Notes: generated by a model from the sequence alone, not told the origin. Shown: positions 12,290-24,150, counted from the first letter of the stretch. The stretch is 64,000 bases of DNA from Anniella stebbinsi (GCA_029215795.1 JARDYH010000006.1:22335501-22399500); one strand, 5' to 3'. Made by a program: numbers and translations.

Positions 12290-12815
12290 TGGGTTCAGAC
12301 AACACTATAACCAATGGTGGTTTGAATAGTCGACAGTTGGTTATTTAACCCACCATGGGTTATCATGTTGTGTGGAGGGAGCTTTTTAACAAATGGTTGG
12401 TTATTTGGCTGAAATAATCAAAGCAAATAACTAATGCTGTGCAGAGTTGGCTATTTGAACCACCATTGGTTATCATGTTGTGTGGAGGGCATTGTTAGTT
12501 ATTTCCTCAGCCACCATTGGTTTTTTCATCAGCCTCAGAGCCACAAGGCAAGAGCGGTCAAAGTGGTGGGTGCTGCTCTAGTCCAGCTGGCAGGATAGAT
12601 TTTTGGCAGCAATGGCTGATGGGATATTAGCGGGAGGACTGGGGGGGAAGAGGGCAGGGGATGAGTAAATCAACTCAGTGTGGATTAATATTCAATGCTG
12701 ATCCTAATCCATACCATGGTTGATTATTATCATATTCTGTGGGGAGTACCCCCTAGATAAACAACTGTCGAGTTGAGAATTGCCCCACCGTTGACAATTG
12801 TGTTGTCTGAACACA
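12290..12815. repeat. Foldback element (GTTCAGACAACA termini)
   Basis: The left end gtgactgggttcagacaaca and the right end tgttgtctgaacacagccac are inverted copies. Inside are repeats of accaatggtggtt and gttgactatt-type motifs in both orientations and several copies of tgtggaggga. No clear target duplication. Confidence 0.7.
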
Positions 12816-12935
12816 GCCACTCAATTACCTTATATGGTTAGCCTATTAGGTAGCAGTACAGAATGTAACAGGTAGAATAAATTAATTCAGAAGGAAAAGA
12901 TCAAATTAATATAATAGCTCAATTTAAATTCTACG

Positions 12936-13504
12936 TAGGGCTGTGAACCAGACCTCCCAGGGTGATCCAGACCTCCCGGATCTGGATCTCAACCGGATTG
13001 GGGGAGGTCCGGATCGGATCAATCCGGAGATCCAGGGCCCATTGGCCTTCCAGGTCCCTGGGTGCCAGCTGCTCAGCCAGCACCCAGGGACACCAGGCCA
13101 TCGGTGAGTCCATTGGACTCACTGCCCTCCCCCCACTCTCCCTATTTACTTGCTGCATTGCTGCCGCCGCCGCCCACTGGCCGCCGCTGCTTCCGCTCTA
13201 CTGAGACCCCGGCCTCGCGGCCTGGTTCTCAATAGAGCAGAAGCAGCAGCGGACAATGGACGGCAGCGGCGGACAGCAGCAGTGGCAAAGAGGAGGCAGC
13301 AGGTAAGCAGGGAGAGTGGGGGGAAGGCAGTGAGTCCTTTTCCCCATAGACTTGCAAGTCTATGGGGAAAAGGAGGGTCTCAGGATCTCGATCCAGAGAT
13401 CGGGATATGAATCCGGTTCTGGACCGGATTGGGGGGAGGTCCGGTCCAGATCAGGGCCAATCCGGATCGTCCGGACCGGATCATGGGGGCTGTTCACAGC
13501 CCTA
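12936..13504. mobile_element. hAT-like palindromic element, copy 1
   Basis: The terminal inverted repeats are TAGGGCTGTGAAC and GTTCACAGCCCTA. The flanks are ATTCTACG (12928-12935) and ATTCTAAG (13505-13512), an 8-bp duplication with one mismatch. The body is rich in GGATC/CCGGA repeats, with inverted GC-rich arms and the palindromic cccatagacttgcaagtctatgggg near 13343-13367. CAGGTAAGC occurs at 13300. Confidence 0.88.
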
Positions 13505-13512
13505 ATTCTAAG

Positions 13513-14734
13513 TACCTATCCCTGACATGGCCATTTAGTATGATATAATTGTTCTCCAATCCCTGTGTGCAGTGCTTATGCTAGTAGAGCAACAATGTAA
13601 CAACTTTGTCCAGGGAGGAATCTACCTCTGGCAAAACTCTTACATCAGCAGGACTTCCCCAGTACTGTGGGGAAACTGGGTTGAATTGGAGCGTGGCAGG
13701 GGAAGAATGGAAGTTGGTCAGAATATTGTGCTCACTCAGACGTTGGTCCTGCCCTCAACAATAGTGTAATGTTCTCCCTGCAAAAGTGGTGGCATAAGTT
13801 AAAATATCCTCATTGGAGTCAATGAACCTTGGAAACAAGCCTCCCCCCAGCCGTTTGAGGGGCTGTGATTCTTTGCAGCCATTTGTAGTACATGACTAAG
13901 AGTATAAAAGTCCAGGAACTTTGTTAATGTCAAAACATACAACACAGGGCCATGTCACTCTGTCCCGCTTCTAGAAAATTTGGAGCTGCAGTGATGAGAC
14001 ACTTTGCATGAACAACAAACATTTCTCAGCCAGGGAGTACACAAATACAGGGCAAATTAATAGTAGTACCACTCTTTTCAGCTCCCCTGTCCCAGATTTC
14101 AACCAGGAACATCCACCAGGAATCTCAACTCCACTCAGGCAAGTGGGGCAGCAAAGACAAAGCTCCAAAACAAAGTAAGCAATGGAGAAGGAACCCATGC
14201 ATCAAAGTATGATGCCTGCACTTCCTCCGTTCTTCTCTTGAGAGAAGTATTCTGTGTGCTGTGTTAAAATGTAAAGTATAGTCTAGACCCAAAGTGTGCA
14301 GCAAATGACTGGAACATAGGGGTAAGGAAGCAGTGCTTGACATACTTTCTCCTCAAGGATTGGCAGGAATACGCTAAAAACATGCAACCCTGAACTTTTA
14401 AAAGAAATTTGGAATTTTGGGTTAGATCCAGAGAAAAGCACACGTAACAGGGCTGGCGGAAGCTGATTCTCCCACCCCTTGCCCCACTCCAGCAGCAGCC
14501 AATTTCCTGCCCCACAGTCCACCCAATTAAACAGAGTCCCCCAACTCTAGGGGAAGTTTTAGCAAGGGGCTGCCATGGGAGAAAGGTTGGGGAGTCAACT
14601 CTATTTTGGGGGGTCTTTCTCTGGATGCAACCTTTAGTCTTATTGGCTAGCTGAAGACAATAGCTGGGAAGGATGATAGTCAATAGTAAGGTGCATGATT
14701 GCATTCAGCAGGTAACGTCTGAGGTACAATCCAC
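13513..14734. other. Intergenic, nothing recognised
   Basis: Mixed sequence with several overlapping open frames on the minus strand (up to 146 codons near 14264-14704) but no splice sites, family resemblance or repeats I can support. Confidence 0.45.
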
Positions 14735-14945
14735 AATGACTGGCCTCACATGACACGATAAGCCACAATGAGTTGTGAGCTTGTTTGTGTCCATGTGGGT
14801 TTTTGTGATGTCCAAACTTTGTGCAGACGATTCAGTGTGGCTTGTTAACCACGTACAAGCCACCCTGAGAACCCATGGGTTGTTGAGGGAGCCTTGTTCT
14901 CAGGGTGGTTTGTCATGATGGCCGAACCTGATGTGGCTTATCAGC
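14735..14945. repeat. Foldback element (ATGACACGATAAGCCAC type)
   Basis: Inverted motifs cacatgacacgataagccac and gtggcttatca, with ggcttgttaaccac repeats between, relate it to the cluster at 7640-8270. Confidence 0.5.
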
Positions 14946-15117
14946 AGCTTCTTGGCACAGGCGTCAAAGCTGCCTGGCAAGCGTAATAAAAAAACTCTGC
15001 TGCTCCTTGCAATCTCGCCAGTGCCTCCTCCCTCCTCAGTGATGAGTGCTCCTCCACTGATACAGACATGACACTCTGGAATGACCATAAGGCAGTAGCA
15101 ACCTTTTAAAAAAATCA

Positions 15118-15400
15118 TTTGTTGGTGCTTCAGAAGTATGGATATGGATTTGTAATTTTTTAATTGCCTGTCCGCTATGTATAGTTTGTAGCAGTATAGT
15201 CATCTTGTTAATTTTCTTGTAAATGACCTACTCTACTTTTGGAGTTTGTAGCCAAGGGAAGTGCCAAATGGAGTAAGCAATTTACAAGGAAATTTATGCG
15301 ACAATGGTACTACTGCAGGCTATACATAGCAGACAGGCGAATCTGTGCACATGTGCAATTGTGAAGGATCATTTGCATACTTCTGAAGCACCCAAAAAGG
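15118..15400. repeat. Foldback MITE-like element
   Basis: The left arm ttgttggtgcttcagaagtatg and the right arm catacttctgaagcaccca are inverted copies, as are gcctgtccgctatgtatag and ctatacatagcagacaggc further in. A related half-copy lies at about 15890-16015 (tttgcgtacttccaaagcag). No target duplication identified. The segment 15400-15890 has no other feature. Confidence 0.65.
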
Positions 15401-16314
15401 AAAAATGAAGTAATTACTCTGATAAGGGGGCATGATTGGTGTGTGTGTGAGGGGACTAATAAACTCCCACTAGTCAATGTCATCTCAGTATATATGTCTT
15501 GAACTGACAAGTTTCCTTGTCACTTTCCTCCCTCTCTTTGGCATCAACTCTGAAAGTGGTAGCTGAACAGGACAGAACTACTGGGGTGGATGGTTGTACT
15601 TACTGCAGGTGTGTGCAGGTGTGTGTGTACTTACTATGAAAATGGATTTGTTTTTTCCCTATCCCAAACGATAAGTGCACACATACGCCCTCATTAAATA
15701 CACCCATGCTCCCTCAGTAAGTACACCCATACCCTTGCAGTCATAACACCCACCCACCCCAATAGCTCCTTTCTCATCAGCTGCTGCATTCGGAGTTTGG
15801 AGGAAAGGAAAAGTTGAAGTGGAGGGGAGGAAATTGACAATAAAATTTGTCCGTTCAAGACTGACTAGTGGGATTTCCACACACACAGAGGGGATAGTAA
15901 TTTGTCCTGCTGATGAAAGTCAATACCAGATAAGTGAATTTGTGCAACTGTGCAGTTCTGAATAACAGAAACATTAAAAGAAAACATTTGCGTACTTCCA
16001 AAGCAGCAGAGGGAGAGGGTAACAAATGGGAAATTGCACTGAAAAGGAATAGCAATCTGAGTGGGGTGGGAAATCGGAAAAGTTTTCCCCTGTAGGGATG
16101 AGGATACAAGAGGCCGCAATGGCCCATGGGATATGTGCCAGGAGCATTATGGGGGAAACAAGCCACAGCAAGCCAAAAAGCATCAATATTCTGTCGGGAG
16201 CAATGTAGATTGATGAGCGAACAACCAGCCATAGTGGCTTATTCTCAGCATGACTTACCATGGCATGTGAACTGGCCCATAATCTCCAGTTAAGAGTTCT
16301 GAGAGGGACTTTGA

Positions 16315-16405
16315 AGCGTTAGACCATGAGGAGCCCCAGTCAGTCAGAATAAACAATACTAGGTTGGATGGACCAATGGGCTGATTGATAAGGCAAATTC
16401 ATATA
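16315..16405 (+). mobile_element. 3' part of a tRNA-type SINE
   Basis: agtcagtcagaataaacaatactaggttggatggaccaatgggctga matches the downstream body of a common squamate SINE. The tRNA-like head is missing here; a head-bearing copy is at 45800. Confidence 0.55.
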
Positions 16406-16505
16406 TTTATATCCCAGATACAAACAGGAATTATTGCATCCACGCATGCACACACACACACACCCCGCTATGACTAAAATAAAGTTGCAATGTTGTAATG
16501 CTTTC

Positions 16506-16540
16506 TTATTCTTCATATGCAACCATTGTCTTTCCAACAC
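16506..16540 (-). CDS. ECSCR: ECSCR, candidate last coding exon
   Basis: On the minus strand a long pyrimidine tract and acceptor (ttatttttttccag) precede 16540. The first two bases complete the codon left open by the exon at 18902-18978 (A + GT, Ser). The frame then encodes VGKTMVAYEE and stops with TAA at 16506-16508. That gives 11 residues after the SN pair; human ECSCR, as I remember it, also has 11 residues after its NN pair. The sequence itself is not similar, so the call rests on phase, splice site and length. Confidence 0.5.
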
Positions 16541-17061
16541 CTGGAAAAAAATAAGACAAAATTAGTAGACTTCAGTGATTTAGGTACAGAATATGAAGAA
16601 ATCTTCCTAATTTGGGATTTCTGTGACTAGACCAGTGTTTAAACTAAACCATTTGGGGTGAGGAGAAAGATAGAAGAATTAATCTGCAGTCTATATAGGA
16701 CAAAAGTTCATTAAAAAACCATATATAGCCAACAGTAGTAACTCTGGGCATATAGGAGGTTAATGGACTTGCATGCACAGACTCTCATTAACTTTACAAT
16801 TCACCTTGATGCAGCAGGTGGCAAGATGGGATAGTGCAGATCGCTCCAATAGCTGAGTGATCAGCTGCCATTTGGCTCCTCGCCTCCCTGAATTGTTCTA
16901 TGCAAGCTGATTATGATACAAACAAATATGTAACTCTTGACAATTGGTGCCCGAGTTTGTTTGTTTCCTTCTTTCCTCCCTATACCTTTTTCTTTTTGCC
17001 TCACACCTTCAGACTGTAACCCTCTAGGTAGGGATTTTCTTGTTTTAATCTGTGTACAACA

Positions 17062-17228
17062 CTTAGGGAGCAGTCCTATGCATGTTTAGACAGAAAAAAG
17101 TCAGATAGCGCTCAGCATTTCCCAGCCAGCATGCTTGCATAGGATTGCTTGGATGCTGGCTGGGTAAGGAATGCAGGGAGTTGCAGAACTTTGCTTCTGT
17201 TGAAACATGCATGGGATTGCACTCTTAG
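17062..17228. repeat. MITE with GCAGTCCTATGCATGTTT termini
   Basis: Left tagggagcagtcctatgcatgtttagacag and right cttctgttgaaacatgcatgggattgcactctta are near-perfect inverted copies, with a second inner inverted pair (cagccagcatgcttg / ggatgctggctg). No clear target duplication. Confidence 0.65.
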
Positions 17229-17261
17229 TAAAGGATATTAAAGGATGATAATAATAATAAT

Positions 17262-17289
17262 GAGGAGGAGGAGGAGGAGGAGGAGGAGA
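17262..17289. repeat. (GAG)n microsatellite
   Basis: Nine GAG units following a short AAT run, adjoining the 5' end of the R4-like fragment. Confidence 0.95.
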
Positions 17290-18470
17290 AGGACTCAACT
17301 AAGAATGCCATATAAAACCCGGCTATCACAAATCCTAAAATCCAAACTCAACTCTAAAAACATATTCAAAGCCATCAACACCTACGCAATACCCATCCTC
17401 ACATACTCATTTGGAATCATACACTGGTCACACACTGAACTCGAAGAAATAAACAGACTCAACAGCACCGAACTCACAAAACACTGCATGCTCCATCCCA
17501 ACTCATACATTGAAAGAATAACAATCAGCAGGAAAGAAGAAGGAAGAGGTCTGCAGGACATTAACACAATTTATGCTAAACAGATAAAATCACTCTGAGA
17601 ATTCTTTCACACTAAAAACACCCCCATTCATAAAGCCCACTCAACCTAGCACTACAAAACAAAGACCAAACATGACTACTCACACTTGCAGAGAAAAAAG
17701 AAAAATGGGCACAAAACACTACATGGGAAGCACTACAACATAATACAGAACCCACAAATAAAGAACATTCGTACAAGTGGCTCAGGAAGGGTGAGCTATT
17801 TCCAGAAACAGAAGGATTCCTAATAGCTATACAGGATCAATTTATAGCAACCAAGAACTACCAAAAATATATCATAAAAGATAACAGTGTAACAGCAGAT
17901 TTAATAGACCATGTAACAGGAGGATGTAAAATTCTGGCAGGAATGGACTATACGGATAGACACAATACAGCTGCAAAAATAATTCACCAACAGCTGGCCA
18001 TCAAATTCAACCTCATCAAACAACCTACACCATACTATACATACTCACCTGAAACAAACTTGGAAAATGCAGATTATAAAATATACTGGGATAGAACAAT
18101 TCATATGGATAAGACAATACCTTGCAACCAACTAGACATAACAGTCATAGACAAAAAAGAACAACACACATACCTCACTGACATAGCAATACCTACTGAC
18201 AAAAATGTTGTAGAAAAGGAAGAGGAAAAGAGCAAAAATATACACCACTGGCCATGGAAGTCAAAGAACTATGACAACAGGAAAAGGTCACAATTATTCT
18301 ATTAGTCACATCAGTCATCAGCATCACATCAAAAAACTATACAGAAAACCTTCAGAAACTGGGCCTACCAAAATACATCCACACCAACATCCAGAAACCG
18401 GTCATACTTAAAACATGCTCAATTGTCAGGAAATTCCTGAATCTGTAAAAGACAGCACAGCCCATCATAT
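17290..18470 (+). mobile_element. R4/Dong-type LINE fragment with restriction-like endonuclease domain
   Basis: The plus strand encodes the C-terminal half of an R4-like polyprotein in broken frames. INTYAIPILTYSFGIIHWS and ITISRKEEGRGLQDI (17290-17600) correspond to the region after the RT. The block 17943-18305 with DRHNTAAKIIHQQLA and HTYLTDIAIPTD is the endonuclease-like domain. The usual RPD triad position reads NQLD, so the catalytic motif is altered. A terminal piece (tacagaaaaccttcag ... aacatgctcaattgtcagg) ends near 18460. It is 5' truncated and has several stops. Confidence 0.72.
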
Positions 18471-18901
18471 CTGTCTAGAAAAACCACCACAAGTGAGAAA
18501 GAGATGCAATAATTATAATAGTATTTTTTTTTTCAGAATTAAACATGGCTACTAGGTTTCAGGAACATCATTGTATATCCAATATGAGCAGAAATTTCAG
18601 GAAGGATTTAACTCTTTCCTATAATAATTGAGTCTGCCATCATAATTGATTAAGCAGAGTATAAAACTAAAAGTGATCTAAATGAGTGCATCAAAGAAGC
18701 CTCAAAACACTTCAGAAGAATTTATATGGCATTTATAATGGATCTATTTCCCCACTGACAAAGGTAGGCATGCCAGGATTTTTGCCTTTAGAAATGCTGT
18801 GTCTCTGAATTACTCAGACTAAAGGGGACTGGTCCCTCCCACTAAATTAGAAATAGCTCCAGGTCATGGGTCACCACCCCACAACACATGCCTTTCCTTA
18901 C

Positions 18902-18978
18902 TGTTGCTTGTGTTTAAGTCCTTCATGGAGACCAGCAGGACATTCTTCTTGCTAGCTGTGGCATCGGCATCAGAGCAG
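18902..18978 (-). CDS. ECSCR: ECSCR, cytoplasmic-tail exon
   Basis: On the minus strand the acceptor ctctctttttggcag precedes 18978 and the donor A/gtaagg follows 18902. The 77-bp exon encodes CSDADATASKKN followed by VLLVSMKDLNTSN. The second part aligns with human ECSCR ITLISMKNINMNN (remembered), giving LVSMK versus LISMK at the same distance from the C-terminus. It enters in phase 2 (AG + C, Ser) and leaves in phase 1, which agrees with the candidate exons on either side. This conserved block lies in the cytoplasmic tail; its partner is unknown to me. Confidence 0.8.
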
Positions 18979-19046
18979 CTGCCAAAAAGAGAGGATGCAT
19001 GGCATGTTACTTTGTCTGGCTGCTTCATAAGAAGATGTATTTCTAC

Positions 19047-19080
19047 CTGCAGGTTACAGTCACTTTGGAAAATGACACCT
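19047..19080 (-). CDS. ECSCR: ECSCR, candidate 34-bp microexon
   Basis: On the minus strand, acceptor attccccatccacag and donor CAG/gtagaa bound 34 bases. The transmembrane exon ends in phase 1 and the tail exon at 18978 needs two bases, so the connecting exon must have a length of 3n+1; 34 fits. It would encode VSFSKVTVTC between a split Glu and a split Ser, close to the human spacing (one residue shorter). The intron to the next exon would be only 68 bases. There is no sequence similarity to support it beyond phase, sites and length. Confidence 0.42.
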
Positions 19081-19488
19081 CTGTGGATGGGGAATCAATC
19101 AGGAGCTGGATCCAAAGTTGGAGTTTATTAAATTGGTTTGGAAATAAGAAATATGTCGGGGTGTGTCTAATATGTGCTTTATTGGTCTTGGGATCACTTA
19201 TTTTACTTAATCAAACAGCTGGAAACACCCTCAATGTTATATGGGTGGGGGATGGACGGACATGGAGGGCAGTAATGGATCATCTTGCTTTCAGTGTGAA
19301 AGCTCCTTCTCCGTCTTTCCTCTGGGCTTACTCACTCAAAAAAGCCTGTGACTTTACAGTACCACCAAATGATTATGAACGCTCCATGAATTCAATGCCA
19401 TGCTGGGATTCTACAGCTGAGGGAGGTAGAGAGCAGGAAAGCATGCCTGTCTCCCATCGTCAAAGCACATGATTTTATATTGACTGTT

Positions 19489-20100
19489 ACCTTTACAGGC
19501 ATTGAAACAGAAAGTCCTATTAGAGGAAAAGGAAACTCATCAAAAGCTTTCGGCTAACCTAGAGTGTGAAAAGCTGCACCCCCTCCAAAACCCTCCTTAA
19601 GGAACTGGAAAGCATCTGGGGGGGGGGCGGAGGGGGACAAGGACCCACAGGAGGCAAAGTAGTGATTTCACCCCGGAATTGAATGACCGAAAAAGGCTGA
19701 AAGAAGCTGAGTAAGAAAAAGAGGAGGGATCCTAAAAACTCTAATTTCTGTATTACAGAAGTTAGTGGGATGGGTTAGTCCCCTTCACTTGAAGTAATAA
19801 AAAAGAAGAAGCAAAGTTGGCCAAAAGAAAAATGGCAAAATCCATATTAGGGTAATACTATTTATTAGGCCAATTCAAGGGCCCCAAAATACTGGCTGCG
19901 TTTCAAGTTTTTGAGAACTCTTAATCAGGTAAGATGTTAAACAAAGAATAAATAAATAAATGGGGGGATGCCCAATGTTCAAGCCATGGAGTCTCTCTTT
20001 GGTAACAGATGGAAAATGGAAGGAGGCTGCAGATCATATTGAACTCTACCAGATACTGAAATGACATCAGATTTACTTGTGACTCTCCCAAGGGTTACTG
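19489..20100. other. ECSCR intron; degraded Penelope/hammerhead-like motif on minus strand
   Basis: On the minus strand near 19885-19925 the order CTGATTA, an imperfect hairpin, then GAAACGC resembles the hammerhead core found in Penelope-like elements, with G8 replaced. Nothing else is supported apart from a short coiled-coil-like frame at 19500-19575, discussed under rejected observations. Confidence 0.35.
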
Positions 20101-20101
20101 G

Positions 20102-20164
20102 GAAGAAGAAGAAGAAGAAGAAGAAGAAGAAGAAGAAGAAGAAGAAGAAGAAGAAGAAGAAGAA
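20102..20164. repeat. (AAG)n microsatellite
   Basis: About twenty perfect GAA/AAG units, purine rich on the plus strand, in an ECSCR intron. Confidence 0.97.
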
Positions 20165-20339
20165 ATAATTTTTTTATTCCCCATTTCTGGAAAATACCAG
20201 TGGGAAAATATCTTCAATATCTATGGCTGGATATGGACAGAAAGAGAGACTTTTGGCTGCTGACCTGAATAGATTAGCCTTGATGGTCCTCTAGAATTTA
20301 TATCTACATGAGTGGAAAAGTTACTCAATCTCAGGCCTT

Positions 20340-20670
20340 TATCACATGTACCATTTCCCCCCAGGATTGCTTCTGCAGGTTCCCCCTCCATTTCCTATGC
20401 GAATCTAGCATTTTGAATCACATGTGGTTGGTTTTGCTCCGATACCTCAGCTCAGCGTGTTGAACTTGCCTGAACCGGACTTTGCCCATTCAGGGTTAAA
20501 TCGAAACAGAAACTAAAAATGGAGCACACAGGGCGCGAGAACAGCACAAGGGGGACGACGTCATGCGAGTCCCACGCTGAAGAAGTGGATCAAAGATGCG
20601 GTGGGTGTGTTTAAAACCGCACGTGTGATATCGGTGTCAGTAAACACTTTTGACCTGTGATTAGAACAAT
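20340..20670. repeat. Dispersed element with GACGACGTCATGCGAGTC core, second copy
   Basis: It shares gggacgacgtcatgcgagtc with the copy near 10210. Its ends are not resolved. Confidence 0.5.
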
Positions 20671-20897
20671 GCACCAGATGCAGGAAGGGCCCTTTTCAAA
20701 AGCAAAGGAGGGAAGAAATAGGAATTTATCCCAATTTGCAGCAGAACAAAAATAAACACTAGGTTGCTTTTAAGAAACAGGCAATTTAAAAAGACACATT
20801 GTTTACCTATAAGATACCATTGGATGTTGAGGTTTCTGTTTATCTGTGAAGAATAGAAACATCTATTAGTTATACATTGTCTTAACTGGTAAATACA

Positions 20898-20904
20898 GAT
20901 AGAT

Positions 20905-20961
<57 letters not shown>
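20898..20961. repeat. (GATA)n microsatellite
   Basis: About fifteen GATA units with one interruption near the left end. Confidence 0.97.
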
Positions 20962-20962
<1 letters not shown>

Positions 20963-21934
20963 CTGTACATGTTGACTTTTATTTATTAAAAAAACGATAG
21001 GCTGCTTTTAAGGGTAAAACCCTTTGAGCTCCTTATGAGTCTCCTCCCTAAAGAATATCAAAGTGGAGTAGTAAATGTGGGTTAGACTGAAAGTTGGAGA
21101 TGGAGTGGCGCAGTCATGAGCAGCCAAACTGGTTGGTTCTCTGGAGTTGCCTTTTGCATGTTTACTGATGGCTGTGTAAAAGCTTTCAGTGGCATGCAAA
21201 AGCTTATGCCAAATGTGATGACACCATTGACCTCCCAAAAGCAGTGCTTGGTGCAACAGGGGGCTGCAGAGGTGAGGGGTGACAGCTTGCTTGACAGCAG
21301 GGTAGGGTGTGGGATTGCCCTCCTTAAACTTATTTAACTTAAACTATTCAAGGGGGGGGCTCACATGTTTGAATACCCCTCTTTTGAATACTTACCCCAT
21401 CTTTACATGCAAGTGTTTTCTCTCCATATCCATATACATTTCTCTCCAGGTATATGGTATTTCGGTGGTGATATGGTGGTGCCCCGATGGGCTTATCTTT
21501 TGTAAGTCAAATCATCGGCTGCTGTGGCACAATTTTACAGTACGCCTTTCTTCCTACAGGAAACAGTGAATCTGCATAGCCACTCAGATTTGACTATGTG
21601 ACAATGCCATAGAGGGAAAACATGTTAAGTGTGTTCACACTGAATTAGTCTTGTCATGAAGCCAAATCTGATTGGTTATTATGTGATGACTAACTTGCTC
21701 ATAGAGTTAAAGGACCTTTTTTTTTTAATGGTACCACAACAGTAGCTGTTTCGGGCAGAAAAAAATATGGAAAATATCCAAACTAATGTGAAAGAGGTAG
21801 GCATATTTGTGTAAATGTGTGTGCAGGGGATAGGTGGAGGCTTTTGGGGGGAATCATTTTTCCTAAAGCTTCTCTTTTGTGCCAAAAATGTTAGGCTGGA
21901 AATGTTCTATGTAGCTGTAGTATAAACTATGAAA

Positions 21935-22290
21935 GGATGAAAACATAAGACCATCAGAAGAGCCCTGCTGGATCAGACCAAGGATCCATCTAGTCCAGCA
22001 CTCTGTTCACACGGTGGCCAACCAGCTGTCGGCCAGGGACCCACAAGCAGGAAATAGTGCAACAGCACCCTCCCACTCATGTTCCCCAGCAACTGGTGTA
22101 TATAGGCTTACTGTGATACTGGAGGTAGCACATAGCCATCAGGACTAGTAGCCATTATAGCCTTCTCCTCCAGGAATTTATCCAACTGCCTTTTAAAGCC
22201 ATCCAAATTGTGGTAGTGAATTCCAGAGTTTAACTATGCGCGGTGTGAAGAAATAATTCCTTTTATCTGTTCTGATAATAAATGGCATCC
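21935..22290 (-). mobile_element. CR1-like LINE 3' fragment
   Basis: The segment agagccctgctggatcagaccaaggatccatctagtccagc ... ggtgtgaagaaataattccttttatc is a very common squamate CR1-related repeat. It is non-coding here. The segments 20962-21934 and 22291-23452 contain no recognised gene; open frames there are short. Confidence 0.6.
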
Positions 22291-23452
22291 CACACAAATA
22301 AGTACCTGAATATATCCAGAGAAAGAGAACAGAATGTGGAGAAAAACAAGCTTCACTGCTCAAAAAATGCTTCCTCAGGAAGGAAGCTAATCAATTTTCA
22401 GTGCACCTTGGGGAGCTTTGGATGCTAAAGAGACAGCTTTTGACATGTGTGTTTCTAGCTTTGGCTGATGAAGTCTAAAGAGTTTTATAGGAATACATAT
22501 TCAGCCACACATTAGGGCGTCCTCCATATTTATTAATACAATGTATGCTTTTCGCACAACTAGGCAACCAGACAAGTTCTGCACTTCATTGTGACCACAA
22601 TGAAAGTACAGTGGGAGTTGGGGAGGAATACAAAAGCAAAAGAAAGGGTAGGACATTTCTTTCTGTATGGAAGTTTGGTATGGTAACCTGTACTCAAGAT
22701 CATATGTCATTTAACTGTAATACCATCACCCCTAGTTAAATACCAACTTATTTTCAATAAACTCAATACACCTACTTAACCCATAAGCATATGTTGAAAC
22801 ACTGTTTCCAATATTAGCCTATCATAAACCCCATTCATGTCAATGGGACTAATCTAAGTAGGCCTGACACTACAACCCAATGAAAAAACTCTCACCCACC
22901 ATGGTTTAGCCTCTCTGAGAGAAGGATGTTAAAGGCTGTCAGGACATAACTAGGCTGCATTAACTGATCTTGGGTTTATAGTCCGTGTGAGACAGGCAAT
23001 GCTCCATATTTCAGATCATTTATCTTTCTCATCCCACATGGATCTCAATATTTGTTTTCTCCCATTTTTAAATAAAGACAACAATTCCATAAATTACTCT
23101 TCTGTATGTAGGGATCATGGGAGTCTATCACATTTGGAGGGCTCCCATTTTGGGGAAGGCTACCCTGAGGTAAGGAACTGTTAATAACAGGGATGATGAT
23201 TAGTGTGGAAATTATGGATTTGGAAGAAGAGCACATAACAACATATATTAAGGAGAAAGTGAATTAGCAGATACAGAAGTTAGTAGTAATACATTGTAAT
23301 GAATGTACAATTTCTTGGATAGCCAGCAGAGATGAAGAACTGGGGGAAATGATCAAACCACGAGGAAGAGAAGAACAATGCGGCAACAGAATTAAGTATG
23401 GAGTTTGGCGAGGTTGAGAATGTGGAATATGGAATATGGAAAGATACCTACA

Positions 23453-23514
23453 TAGAGAGGGAGAGGGAGAGGGAGAGGGAGAGGGAGAGGGAGAGGGAGA
23501 GGGAGAGGGAGAGG

Positions 23515-23548
<34 letters not shown>

Positions 23549-23552
23549 GAGT
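23453..23552. repeat. (GGGAGA)n / (GA)n purine repeat
   Basis: Roughly ten GGGAGA hexamers grade into a GA run, all purine on the plus strand. It generates spurious Ser/Pro/Leu-rich open frames on the minus strand. Confidence 0.96.
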
Positions 23553-24017
23553 CTTGCCATATAGAACATTATAAAATGCAAGATTTAGCAAGAAACTAGG
23601 AGGGAGAAGAGTAAAAAAAGGGCACATGGGGGTGATCAAGAATATTCTTTTAGAAAGGTTAGACTGGAGGAGATTGGATGCCATGGAATCAAAGTAGAGG
23701 GAAGAAGAGGGAACAGCTACATTAGTAAGATAAGACTGGGACAGCTTCAGGGTGGAGAGAGGAAGGGAGAACTGCATCTTGTCACTATAAAAATAAGAAT
23801 GAATGGTACAGTAGATCCAAAAAGATGAATAGAAAGAGTTAAAAGGAGCTACAGGGTGCCCTCATCTTGCCTCATTCACAGAATTGTATGGGAGGTCAAG
23901 ATGACATCTTCCACTCACAACCCCCCTGTGCTTTTCCAACTCTTCTTCTGTCTTTTTTCTTATGCACAATGCCTTCTGCTTCATCTGGAAGGAACCACAT
24001 TACAATACTTTGAGCAA

Positions 24018-24150
24018 GGGTGGACAACTTATGGCCTTCCCGATGTTTTGGCCTACAACTCCCATCATCCTTCACCATTAGCTATGCTGGCTAGGGATGA
24101 TGGGAATGGCAGCCCAAAACACCTGGAGGGCCACAAATTGCTCATCCCTC
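24018..24150. mobile_element. Short palindromic hAT-type MITE
   Basis: gggtggacaacttatggcc ... ctacaactcccatcatcc ... gatgatgggaatggcag ... ggccacaaattgctcatccc is an inverted-repeat element of a widespread reptile family. Flanks ACTTTGAG and CATTTGAG are a possible 8-bp duplication (6 of 8). A relative is at 62383. Confidence 0.6.

Noticed and set aside
18999..19472. 157-codon plus-strand frame with a hydrophobic segment, superficially like a retroviral envelope membrane anchor
   Set aside because: No other retroviral motif nearby, start codon inside the ECSCR intron, and it overlaps a better supported minus-strand exon candidate.
19491..19516. 26-bp candidate ECSCR linker exon on the minus strand with good splice sites (tttcctctaatag and AAG/gtaaca)
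   Set aside because: Its length (3n+2) does not bridge the phase-1 end of the transmembrane exon to the phase-2 start of the tail exon; the 34-bp candidate at 19047 does.
19500..19575. Plus-strand coiled-coil-like frame after an acceptor (ALKQKVLLEEKETHQKL), loosely reminiscent of SPATA24
   Set aside because: No usable donor, immediate decay into low-complexity sequence, and similarity limited to Lys/Glu-rich composition.
23453..23552. CRISPR-like regular repeat array
   Set aside because: Simple hexamer/dinucleotide microsatellite without spacers in a vertebrate genome; no CRISPR array anywhere in the window.
23264..23777. Ser/Pro- and Leu/Ser-rich open frames
   Set aside because: Translation of the (GGGAGA)n/(GA)n repeat.
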